Below are positions 30,316 through 41,700 of a stretch of DNA of 64,000 nt, piece after piece; the first letter of the stretch is position 1, and each line of letters begins with the position of its first letter. A program made the translations under genes and the position numbers. The notes beneath the pieces are model-generated. The model worked only from the letters and a program-made list of their open reading frames with translations, ran no database searches and had not been told where the DNA came from. Where the stretch lies: contig SCFE01000061.1 in NCBI GenBank assembly GCA_004352715.1, positions 1,503,588 to 1,567,587 of the forward strand, given 5' to 3'. The stretch comes from Hofstenia miamia. Taxonomy: Eukaryota > Xenacoelomorpha > Acoela.

Positions 30316-31250
30316 TGTAGAATCATAGGTAGGAAACTCTAATTATACTAAAGAACTCATTGTCACAGCAGAAGATTGCAGAAGTGACCTTATCATAACA
30401 GCCCTGATTCCATTAATTTAGAATAGAGAAATTCTAGAATAAACATTGGTAATTCATCCACATAACACGTATTGTTTTAGGTAACCTCCAGGATGACCAA
30501 TTTGTATAGCTTCCAGCTGAAGGGATGTCCAAAAAGAGAAGTGCTTAACTTGAGTGATCAGTGCTACCTTAATTGTCTCACATTTTATTATCTATATCAC
30601 TATGAAAATAAACAGCTCATTTGTTTTCTTATCTCTCAGCTCACTAAATAATAGCATGTAGTTGCCATGCATTAATGTTAACCAACAGTATAAAATCATC
30701 ACAGTGTAATCAATTATTTGTGCATGTACTTGTTGAAATCAAACCAAAAGGTTTATTATTTCTACATGTAGCTGTACACATAACCTAATGTAGTCCACAA
30801 TTTGAGCTTGCTTACTGTCTGAATAGCTATGTGTTGCATCAGTACTCAAAGAAAGTACTCTCAAATTGTCGCCAGAACTTACACAATTATTCTCATATTG
30901 AAAAAGAATTTACTAAATAAAAAGGTAGATTGAAGTTGAAGCTAGATTAAATCTATTGACCATTTCCTACATTGTTTCTCCTTATATACAATTTAATTTA
31001 TTACCTGTCTTTGTTTACAACATAATATCACATGATGATCATGTTTCCCTTGTAATTTAATTTGAGCAATAATACTACATAGCACCTAAGCAAGGGGACA
31101 TTAAACTGTTACCACAAACTAAATTCGAAATAAAGGTTTGTGTCATTTTGTCATCATTACTAAATAGAAAATTAAAATAATAATCAAGAAATCCCTGAGT
31201 GACTCTACATTAATTCAAACCAGAAATAATCAACTAAATGAAAAGGGTTA
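30316..31250 (-). repeat. 5' LTR of the gypsy element
   Basis: Starts (plus reading) TGTAGAATCATAGG and shares about 165 bp with 23708-23870, including CCTTATCATAACAGCCCTG and ATTTAGAATRGAGAAATTC. The right end was not pinned down. Related LTR sequence recurs at 27850-28480. Confidence 0.65.
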
Positions 31251-31513
31251 CCCTATTGCCAATCTCTCTGATTGGCTTACTGTTGTTCAAATTATCAACA
31301 ACTAGTTGTCATTTAGTTATCAATATATAATAAGTATGTTAAGATTTTGATACATTATGTTTTACATATTTGTCACATTCCATTGTGTAATATAAAGCAT
31401 TATTTTAACCTCCCATATAATTATACAATTGAATTTGCACAATAATTTAGGGTTGAAAATGATGATATATGATAAAATATTTTGAAAAATTACAAAATAT
31501 CAATATTGACTTA

Positions 31514-32499
31514 TGTAAAATCACTGGGGTGATTCTAGTGAACAAGAGAACATGGTTAAACTATTTCTCTATTTACAGATGCTTGGGTGTCTTATATACA
31601 ATGCTTATTTACAATATTTACAAATGTGAAAATAACTATTCAACACAAAAAGCACGTGATCTGGCTGATAAATAACAACAACTACCACTGATGGTACATG
31701 CTGCCCCAGGCCAGACTCAATTTGACGGCTCTTCACTCAAACATGCAAAACTAAGGAATAGGCATGGCTAACTCAATTTTGATGGGGTTCATTTTGCAGA
31801 GAGGCATCAGATTTAACCTTCAAACCAGGCCCATGTTCTGCATGATACATCCCATACACCAATTGTGGCCAGTGATGACTGAGAACAGAAAATAACAAAA
31901 CCTTTTGGCACTGCAGCATTGACTTTCCTTCCAGATAAATTGGACAGCAGATCACAAGGAAATTCTTTGTGACTTGACATCCATTCAGGATCATGTCAGG
32001 GTCACCATGTAGAATCACTGGGTAATTCTATCAAACAAGAGAACATGGTTAAACTATTTCTCTATTTTCTTTAAAAAAGGTCTTTATATTGTTAATAATT
32101 TTGGAGTAGTATCTATTTAATGGATTGTGAATGTATGATATCATCACTTTGGAAAGCTTCATTTTTAGTGTATTTTTCAAATTCAGAAAAACATTTAACT
32201 TTGTTAAATTTTGTGGTTGCATGTTGGTTAGGACCTCTCTTTAAAAATTCTAAAATCTCAATTGGAATATTAACATTATTTAAATTTTTGATGGTGTTTT
32301 TAATGTTAAATGAGGGTCTATCTAGTTTTTTTGATGGCCATTCAATCTTCTTAATATTTGATGCAATTGGTCTTAAAGGTATTTCTCTATTTACAAATGC
32401 TTGTGTATTTACAATATCTACAAACATGAAAACAACTATTCAACATAAAAAGCACGTCATCTGGCTGATAAATAACAACAACTACAAACTGATGTTACA
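31514..32499 (-). mobile_element. Miniature LTR element (TRIM-like) with 4-bp target duplication
   Basis: LTRs at 31514-31698 and 32008-32499 (TG...CA) share long exact runs (AACAAGAGAACATGGTTAAA, CTGGCTGATAAATAACAACA). The ~310-bp internal part has no ORF but carries the same tRNA-Trp-type primer site (32007-31990) as the large gypsy. CTTA flanks both outer ends (31510-31513 and 32500-32503). It is too small to encode anything, so it must have been moved by an autonomous relative, plausibly the neighbouring gypsy family. Confidence 0.8.
32067..32380 (-). pseudogene. Insertion in the right LTR, possible RT-element fragment
   Basis: A ~313-bp block splits the right LTR of the TRIM: CTATTTCTCTATTT occurs on both sides. 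Its minus-strand ORF (32427-32113) reads ...VNIPIEILEFLKRGPNQHAT, resembling the E-x-L-x-x-G-P/L segment before the RT domain in Penelope/GIY-YIG-type retroelements. The similarity is loose. Confidence 0.4.
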
Positions 32500-33303
32500 C
32501 TTATCATAATTTTCAACAACTGTGACAGGTAGTAAATGTTAAATCATGGCTTCTTATAAAACTATTAATGATAAATAATAATGAAATAAACTACAATTCA
32601 CTATGTCTAGGCATTTAGTAACATTTACGAATTTTTGTGTATTGTTTATAAAGTATATTTATCTAAACACTTACAAAAAAATAATAACAAATACACTTTA
32701 CAATGCTAAAAATCCCCAGATTATTTTGTACATTAAACTTGTAATTTTTATTTATTTATTTATTTATTTTTTATTAATTTATTGTTACTATGTTTAGAAA
32801 GGATAATTTTTGAGCACTAGTGGTGCTTATTTATATTACCCATGACATTTAAATTATTATTTGAATATTAAATCAATTAGATTAGTATTTCATGTATTAC
32901 TTTACTGCTCCTAACTTGAAAAGAATATCTTTGTAGCATTGAGTTATGCTGTTTTATTGAAGTTTGGTTTTTTACTTTAGACCTAGTATTATATGTGGGA
33001 TTAATTTCATTGAAATAGTTAAACTCCATCAGGTATTCTTTTCTTTGTATTTTTATTATATGCTTTAGTATTTCAAATATGCATAATTCTTATATATTGA
33101 GTATATCACTATCCAAAAATAACTGATTTGTTAAATCTTTTGAATTTTTAAAATATATTACTCTTATTATCTTTTTCTGAATTTTAAAATAGGCAGTAAT
33201 GTGTTATAAGTAGTGCCATGCCACCATATATCAATACTCCATATTGTATTAAAGGTAAAATGTAAGTAGGGATGCACCCAGCTTTTTTGATGAGGAGGGG
33301 AAC

Positions 33304-33339
<36 letters not shown>

Positions 33340-35253
33340 TTTTAACCTNNNNNNNNNNNNNNNNNNNNNNNNNNNNNNNNNNNNNNNNNNNNNNNNNNNN
33401 NNNNNNNNNNNNNNNNNNNNNNNNNNNNNNNNNNNNNNNNNNNNNNNNNNNNNNNNNNNNNNNNNNNNNNNNNNNNNNNNNNNNNNNNNNNNNNNNNNNN
33501 NNNNNNNNNNNNNNNNNNNNNNNNNNNNNNNNNNNNNNNNNNNNNNNNNNNNNNNNNNNNNNNNNNNNNNNNNNNNNNNNNNNTATATATATATATATAT
33601 ATCATTTTAACCTAACAAAAGGAACAAGCATAATGAATATTTATGTTATCAATTACTAACAATGAATTATTTTTCCAAACACCTCACCAATGTAACCATT
33701 ATTAGTCTGGCTAACACACTTATTGTTCCTTAGAGCAATGGGTAAGGCAAGTTTCAAATACAGGCTGATGCACTGTTAACTATTCCTAATTTCAATAGGA
33801 AACACTTCTTTCATTTTGTAGTAGAGTGATCTCTAGATATTTCTTACTGTCTTAGGCTTTAATAACTCTAATCAGAAAATTTAGGCCAATCCCTACCCAG
33901 CCTGAATCCATCAACAACCCACTTAATTCCAATTCTGCATATTTTCATGAGATTTTTTAAGAGGTTTTCTACAATATGTGGTTTGTTAGATCAAAGTAAG
34001 GTATCTTAGAATAAAAATTATCAATGAAATTTGGACATTGGATTGAAAATAATAAATTCAGTTCTTCAATATACAATTTCAAAACGTTAAAAAAATTATA
34101 TAGCATTCACTAAAACTGTGGTCTATTTGTTCAATTTCAACCTATCTTTTCCAAAAGTTTAGTCCAAATTTCATTCAAAATTGCTATATTTCTTATTCCT
34201 AGTTTCACTTAAGTAGCACAGTAATTTGCTCCTCATCATAAATTACAGATAAGCAGGAGTATGCAATTTTTAATTGGAACCCTAACCCCAAATAAATTTT
34301 TTTAGTTTAGTAAATTAATCAATTTTTGCATTTCAGAGAATAGATTATTTCCAATTTTTGGCAATAATTAGAATAAAAATATTATATCAAAAATAATAGT
34401 AAGTTAACCAGTTTGGTATCAATAAAAATCAATATATAACACAAAAAAAATTTCAAACATCTGTTAGCACCAAAAAGAAATTATTCTAGAAAATCAAAAG
34501 TTAGATATTGCTATTGGGAAATTTGGTTCTGCCATAGATACCTTATGTAAATGCTGTGATCATAGTTTAATTTCTTTAGGTTTGACATGACAAGATGAGG
34601 TGTCCAACAGAATGTCACAATGGTGTAAAATAAGGTTAATGTTAAGCCTTCAATATACATAAAACATTGAATTGGGTGGTGGAAGAATGATATATTTTTG
34701 GTCATCAAATTGTATACTCAACAGCCAATGCTATATAACTTTACTAGACAGGATAATAATGCTTATGGAATCAGAAATTGATTACATATTTCAGGAAGAT
34801 TTAAGTGAATCATAAATAATTGGCAATCTATTTGTAATGTAAGCAATAGCTTAATTAATTTCCAATTATTGCATTAATTGCAACATCAATTTAATATTGT
34901 CTACTCCTGCAGACATAGAATAGAGCCAATACATATTATATACTATGATTATTGTAGGTAGGGCAGTGAGCAGGGTTTTACACCAGGGGAATATCTCTGC
35001 CACATTCTTTGGAAATATTGATGAATTTGATGTTAAGAAATGCATTTCACACCTTAGTTTATAATTTTTTAATATCTTTTACCAAAAATATTTTTATTTA
35101 ACCAGCCAAAGGCAATTTTGAGAATCTGATGGAGAGACATTCCACACTTGCTTACACCACTGGTTACAGGCAAGTATTTCATGAGGAATGCAAGCAGCTC
35201 TGCTCTGTTGAGGGGGGATATTCCCCCAGTTCCCCCCTCTGGGTGTTAGTATT
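32500..35253. other. Intergenic stretch, no gene recognised
   Basis: Contains a (TTTA)n run near 32748-32770, a long (TA)n at 33305-33337 and a 235-N gap (33349-33583). The right contig edge (33584-33612) repeats the TA tract plus CATTTTAACCT seen at the left edge, another sign of overlapping contig ends. No exon, tRNA or transposon domain was seen. Confidence 0.5.
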
Positions 35254-35513
35254 GTAATATTTTAATGTTAAATGCTATAAAATGTTTCAATTTCATTAAC
35301 ATACCACATAATTTAGATAGTTTCTTACATAATTCGGAAATATGATTAGCAAAAGTCAAGTACTTGTCTACTATAATTCCTAAATATTTTTAGGATGCAC
35401 AAATTTTTAATTCAAAACCAGATACCTCAAGCCTCTTCAATCCCTTGGTCTCCTTAAAGAAATTTAGTTGCACCATTTTTCACAGTTTAACAAAAGTTTG
35501 TTATAGCAAAGCC
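35254..35513 (-). pseudogene. LINE reverse-transcriptase tail, copy 2
   Basis: Almost identical to 21888-22148 (same KYLGIIVDK block on minus), differing by scattered substitutions including one that makes a stop just before KYLG. The shared left breakpoint (TATTTTAATGTTA) and right end (CACAGTTTAACAAAAGTTTG) show both come from the same truncated source. Confidence 0.75.
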
Positions 35514-36164
35514 AATCTGCAGTGTATCTAATTTCAGCTGTAAATTGTTAAGCAATGTTTGATTATTATGAATAATTTTATTCAATTGAAATCAATACAA
35601 AAGAACGAAAGTACATACAATATTTAGAAATTGAAAAATACAATAAATCTTAAATTTTGTCAGATGTGTGTATTAGTGAACACAAATTCTTAGAAATGCA
35701 TGTTTAAAAAAAATTACGTAACTGCTGTTTTATTTTAATTGGATACTTTAATAGCAATGTGTATGTCAAATAGGGAATGTTGTATTGAATTACTGTTTGA
35801 ATTATGTTTCCATTTTTGAACTAACATTAAGTGAAGTGCACTGATTTTCCCTTTTTAATATAATGCTAAGGATTCTCTAGTTTCATTTTATTTTGTTCTT
35901 GATACACGGTAGTAATAAATTTACAATTTAACCTGAATTATTCCTTAATTTTATTCAAGGTTAAAAAGTTTGCACTGTTATAAATGGTTTTTTTCGTATA
36001 TTTAGCAATTTTTTCAATATTATTTTTGAAAATTATTGCTGTTTTTGTCATTTCAAATATAATTATTTTTGTGCATAATCATGCTTTTTAAAATTTAATA
36101 TTCTTATATTCGAATAGTTATCAATATACTTGTTACATCCTTAAAAAATTTTAGGCACTTCCAA

Positions 36165-37803
36165 CAGGGATGCTCAAAAATTAATTTTAATTTAATTTTT
36201 TTTCTTTTCCCAAGAAAATTAATTAATTTTAATTCCGTGACTCAAAAATTAATGTTGGAATTAATTCCGGAATTAATTCTCTTGCGAAAAAGAGTATACG
36301 AAATCAAACGTTTATTTTCACAAACAATCGTTTACTAACTCAGAATCCCATAAGTCACAGTTAAGCTTCAAGAACAGCTGCATCTCTAGATTCAGCGGCA
36401 AAATTCGCTGTCGTAAATCGCCGTAAGCAAAACCAGCAGTGCTGAAGAATCTCTCGACGACGTTGGAAGTTGGTAGCAAAAATCTACAATCCATGTAGGC
36501 GGAATTAGATGTGTTCTTCTCGAGTCTTCGTTTCTTCATGATTCCGGCTGCGTAACTTGTAGTAGCTTCCTCGTCAACCACTGGTGCAGACGTGTCTTTC
36601 AAGATAGAAGACATAAGGACTTTCTGGGATTCAGAAAGTTGGCGCTCTTTGCCTTCCAAAACCGTGACTACCGCTTTTTCAAATTCAGGAGAATGAACAA
36701 TTCTGGCATTCGGGTTGCAATATTCTCCGACTATCGGGAACTCTTCGGAAATACTATCGAATAAAAAACGCACATCTGAGAGGTCAATGGCGTTAGCTTG
36801 AAGTTGCAAGGTTACGGAATTAAGCTTTTGCAATTTCTCTTGCAAAATAAGAAGATCCGCTTCTTCCCGAGCGGAGGGAATGTAATCCAGAACTGCTGGG
36901 TCCCTAGAGATTGAGGGGTCGGATATAAATACCTTTAATTCCAGATACCTCTTCAACATATCTCCCGTGCNNNNNNNNNNNNNNNNNNNNNNNNNNNNNN
37001 NNNNNNNNNNNNNNNNNNNNNNNNNNNNNNNNNNNNNNNNNNNNNNNNNNNNNNNNNNNNNNNNNNNNNNNNNNNNNNNNNNNNNNNNNNNNNNNNNNNN
37101 NNNNNNNNNNNNNNNNNNNNNNNNNNNNNNNNNNNNNNNNNNNNNNNNNNNNNNNNNNNNNNNNNNNNNNNNNNNNNNNNNNNNNNNNNNNNNNNNNNNN
37201 NNNNNNNNNNNNNNNNNNNNNNNNNNNNNNNNNNNNNNNNNNNNNNNNNNNNNNNNNNNNNNNNNNNNNNNNNNNNNNNNNNNNNNNNNNNNNNNNNNNN
37301 NNNNNNNNNNNNNNNNNNNNNNNNNNNNNNNNNNNNNNNNNNNNNNNNNNNNNNNNNNNNNNNNNNNNNNNNNNNNNNNNNNNNNNNNNNNNNNNNNNNN
37401 NNNNNNNNNNNNNNNNNNNNNNNNNNNNNNNNNNNNNNNNNNNNNNNNNNNNNNNNNNNNNNNNNNNNNNNNNNNNNNNNNNNNNNNNNNNNNNNNNNNN
37501 NNNNNNNNNNNNNNNNNNNNNNNNNNNNNNNNNNNNNNNNNNNNNNNNNNNNNNNNNNNNNNNNNNNNNNNNNNNNNNNNNNNNNNNNNNNNNNNNNNNN
37601 NNNNNNNNNNNNNNNNNNNNNNNNNNNNNNNNNNNNNNNNNNNNNNNNNNNNNNNNNNNNNNNNNNNNNNNNNNNNNNNNNNNNNNNNNNNNNNNNNNNN
37701 NNNNNNNNNNNNNNNNNNNNNNNNNNNNNNNNNNNNNNNNNNNNNNNNNNNNNNNNNNNNNNNNNNNNNNNNNNNNNNNNNNNNNNNNNNNNNNNNNNNN
37801 NNN
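36165..37803 (-). mobile_element. hAT transposon, 3' end (remainder in gap)
   Basis: Left terminus CAGGGATGCTCAAAAATTAA at 36165 is a typical hAT end, preceded by candidate 8-bp target ACTTCCAA. The transposase ORF reads inward on the minus strand into the 833-N gap. The other terminus was not found right of the gap, so the full extent is unknown. Confidence 0.7.
36318..36959 (-). CDS. hAT transposase, C-terminal dimerisation domain
   Basis: 213 codons open from the gap side to TAA at 36318. Near the end it has LPTSNVVERFFSTAGFAYGD, then RQRILPLNLEMQLFLKLN and DLWD, which is the hAT family C-terminal dimerisation domain in canonical order. The part before it (KKRRLEKN, acidic linkers) is less conserved. 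No stop is visible in the readable part, so this copy may be fairly young. The BED finger and catalytic DDE core would lie in the gap. The reading frame continues up to the gap edge, so the first Met (36959) is probably not the true start. Confidence 0.85.
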   Translation of the reverse strand: MLKRYLELKVFISDPSISRDPAVLDYIPSAREEADLLILQEKLQKLNSVTLQLQANAIDLSDVRFLFDSISEEFPIVGEYCNPNARIVHSPEFEKAVVTVLEGKERQLSESQKVLMSSILKDTSAPVVDEEATTSYAAGIMKKRRLEKNTSNSAYMDCRFLLPTSNVVERFFSTAGFAYGDLRQRILPLNLEMQLFLKLNCDLWDSELVNDCL

Positions 37804-38691
37804 TTTATAGTACACCTAAGGCTAACGGTTGCAAAAGAATAGCTAGAAACTAATTTAGATCATTTAGCTTAAATATTTTGAATCAAATAAAATGGCTATG
37901 TATTAAAATGCAAATTTAAAACCTTTCGTTTAAATTTTCAGAGAACTGCTGATATTCTGTACATTATGATTTAAAACTATTATTTTAATTAAGTAAAAAT
38001 CATGTTATAAGCTTAATGATTTGTGTTAACAATAAAACTTCAAGCAGAAATCTTTATCACTAATACATTTTAGAAAACATGCAATATACAATTAAATTCA
38101 TTTAGAATGCTTAACAAAAATTAAAAAAAGCAGCCATTTCAGTGTTTATTTTAAATATTCATACACCTTAATAGCCATTTCGAGAAATGTGCAGCTCTTG
38201 TCTAATCGGGCAAAACGAGGTTGTACATGTAGAATTACTTGTGTGGTAAAATATAAAGTTTAATGTTAGATGACAATGATTTCTTGTAAGACTCTCAGGG
38301 ATACTGTAATTCTTAGACGAACCACATTTTAACATTTTTTAGGCACAGTAAAATCGATGCTCCCCCCAACCAACAGCAATACCTCAGTTAACATCTAACT
38401 GAGAGTTGAAACCAAGCCGTTTTAATTTATGTAATAAATACATTTTACTTGTGGCTTTCTTAGCAATAGAACATGTACATGTGGCGCAAAACTAATGTGG
38501 CCAGAATTTTAATTTCGGGACAGCGTCAATACTTCATAAACAATGCACACGGTTAGCCAGCCATTTTTTCACTATCAAATATCGCTTTGTCAGGCTTTCA
38601 ACTTCTAAGGATTTCAAATGAATATTACCTTTATGTGAAATTATGCAATTTAATTAGTTATTTATTTTTTAGATTTGCCTTCATTTGTTAA
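37804..38691. other. Region upstream of the carrier gene
   Basis: AT-rich, no ORF or recognised repeat. It should include the promoter of the plus-strand carrier gene if exon 1 is at 38692. Confidence 0.4.
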
Positions 38692-38700
38692 ATGTCTGTC
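38692..38700 (+). CDS. SLC25A12/SLC25A13: Probable exon 1 of the carrier (three codons)
   Basis: ATG TCT GTC then donor gtgagt. Joined to exon 2 in phase it puts the conserved Tyr-Ala-Ser at residue 23, against 24 in human citrin; vertebrate citrin genes also have a very short first coding exon (recalled). No other candidate with phase 0 was noticed nearby. Confidence 0.45.
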
Positions 38701-41700
38701 GTGAGTATATAACTTCAGTTAATATAATTTTATTTTAATAGTTATGTGATTATAATATAATAATAAGTTATCGTATATTTCTTCTACTATGGATTGTCTA
38801 TTGTTTAAAAACAGTTTATTGCATTAATGTCAATATGTACTACATATAAATAAAAATCAATAAAAATCAATGTAATATTAAAATTTCATTTTAATGATGT
38901 ACACTTATTTTATAAAGTAATTAAAGTTTTAATTATCATATAAAATCTTTTTCGAAGTTAAAATCGAGTTCATTTAGTTGCTAGGTCATTTCCTATTTAT
39001 AAAATTTATCACTCGTAATTTCAAAAAAATTTTATAACATAGTAATGTTCGCTATCGAAATTTTGATTATGTTTACAAAAATCTTGCTTGACATACCTTG
39101 ACATACCAATATATTGAAGATATTTTTCTAATCCTACACATTTACTATTCCTTTCATTAGGTTCTTGATAATAAACTGTTATTAGAATGTCTTTAATTTT
39201 GCAACTTGTTGCTAAATGTGTTAATATTTTTATTTGTTGATTCAAACCGAAATATAATCAATTAAATACTTGCTAAACATGGAGCTGTTTTTTATTTTGT
39301 TTCAAAAATTATTATGATAGTATACATTTTAACCCCAATTCAGTTCCAGTGCTTTTTCTTTTCAAGTATCGCCTAGGCTCAGCTTTACATTTAAATCTGT
39401 TTTAGGTTTTTTAATTCAAAAAACTATACATTTTCTTATAAATAATTCGTTTAAACATAAAATTATGGCTTCAATACTGTGCTCGCGAGGAGCATGTTAA
39501 TTCATTCAACTGCTAGTCACAGTTAATTATTACGAGATAAAGTAACATAATCAAACTCAAATATAGATCATATGGCACCATAATTGCTTTTATTTAACAT
39601 TTTATAAGAAAGTTTTTGCCGCTTTCCTATTTCCATTCTTATTGAAACAACATTTATTAGCAAAAGATTCTCCCTTTTTTACCAAAAGAAGTGAAAACTT
39701 CAGTGGTTTGCATAATTAAATGTGTTAGAATATGTTCATATTAAGTATTTCTAAGTATTTTAGAAGTTTATTGTAAATATTTATTTAATATTTGAGTTTT
39801 CATCATTAAATATTTATCAGGTTGTAATATATGTTGTTGTTTAGAATCCAAAAAGAATACCACGTGCAAACAGGCAGGAATTATTCCAGATTTTTCAAAA
39901 GGTTGTATCGGATGTATATTTCAACTGTTTTTAATAGCATTTTAGTATGCCAGTCACAAAACTGCTTCTGGAGAAGTAATGATGACAGGCCATGATTTCA
40001 TTCAGAAATTTATTGGAATGAACATCATGGCTGAAGCGGACGAAGAAACTTTGGCCTTTCTAACAGGAATTGTCGATTCCAGTAAAGATGGTTTTGTTTC
40101 TTTCGACGAATTTGCTGCGTTTGAGGGACTTCTCACACAACCGGATTCAATTTATCTTATGGCCTTTAAATTGTTCGATTTGAATTCTTCAGGCTACATT
40201 AGTTTCAGTATGTTTTAGACGAATATAAATAATTAATATTGATTATCTTGTATTAGAATTTTTTGTGTAACACAGGGTGTCTTCAGTTAGGTTTATAAAT
40301 TTACTAAAGAAGTTTGAGAAGTGCCAAAAAATTATTTTTGAATTTCAATGAGTTATTAAATTTTTTAATATTAAATAATCGTTATTCCCGATAACTTTAT
40401 TGAAAATAACGCCCCATAACTTGGCACATTGTTCGTTGTATACATAAAGGGGAAGTTTCATAAATGTACCGCTTCTAGTAAATGATATAATTAATATTAA
40501 TATATGAAGGCAATTGTAGGAATACTGAAGACGTTGAGGGATATTGAGAGTCGCTTGGAAATCCCACGTGTTGATAATAAGCTCATATAACATTTTAATA
40601 ATATTTTGGATGAGGGCATGCTTTATATTTTGTTTAGTCGTACATTTCCATATTTTTAGAATATTTTATATTTTAGCATAAAATTGCCGTTATGGAATAT
40701 CATAGCAACAATAAATTGCACACTACAACTTTCATTTATCACTGTATTTAACATCGCGTAATTATAAGTCGAAATAATTAATATTCTAAGATGTGGTTAA
40801 AGATTGTTTTCATTAACTTAGATTATCTACATTATGAATGGGTAGAAATTTAGGCATTGAAATAACTTTTTACGTTGGAAAAAATAGATTGAATCAATTG
40901 AGAATGTAGTCTGGTCAATTCATTATATTTTCTATTTTATTTTTTGAGTTCGAAATTAATAGATCTATTAATTCACATCACAGAATAAAATTCATGATTT
41001 CTAAGTAGCAATAACCATTTGTAGTAAATTTCATCCCAAATTAAGAATGTTGTGGAATTTTACAGACATGGTGTCCAATTTAATAGTACAATAAGCTAAC
41101 CACATCTTTACTTCAATAAATACAAAATCTCTGAAAAGAAGAATTTTATCCCCACCATCAACGTTTACAATCTAACGTCTGTCAAGGTCATTCTAAACTA
41201 CAATTGTCTTTTTGTTTATGAAATTGCTCCTCTATATTTAATTTCCTGAAAATTCCCGTACGTAGTTATGATTCCTATCATTTGCTTACATTGTTATGTT
41301 TGAATTCCGTCAATGTTGTACAATGTCATCTTCTATTCCGTTGTTATGAACTGTCGCAAATGATAAATTGCAAATTGGCATGACACCATATTATTCTACA
41401 AACTCTTGTGTTTGAAATCAATGTGAACGAAATAGTAAATATTGTTTTTTCCAAACTTTTAACCAGTCATTTTCTACATTATCCCTTATGAATCGTATTT
41501 GTTGTTACGAATTGATGCTTCTGAGTAATATTTATATTAAACATACTAGTTTTCATAAATATATACTGCTTGCTGAATTAGTTTCGAGCTTGAAGCTGCT
41601 GCCCCTGCCGAACCGAATTATCAAGAAGAATTTTTTGCAGAAAAGTTTCCTTGATGTTATGCGAATTGATTGTCACTTAATATCAGTATTGTATCAATTT

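Larger units (their letters stand above)
23708..31250 (-). mobile_element. Ty3/gypsy LTR retrotransposon, decayed, with nested insertions
   Basis: On the minus strand the order is LTR (from ~31250), tRNA-Trp primer site (30315-30298), gag (29735 on), CCHC knuckle (27562-27521), protease (about 26550), RT/RNase H (25985-25000), integrase (24870-24137) and a truncated LTR (23870-23708). RT before integrase is the Ty3/gypsy order. Every domain carries stops or deletions. A mariner sits in the protease region, and an LTR-like copy at about 27850-28480 interrupts gag. The outer limits are set by the repeated LTR sequence (TGTAGAAT... on plus); the right limit is approximate. Confidence 0.85.
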
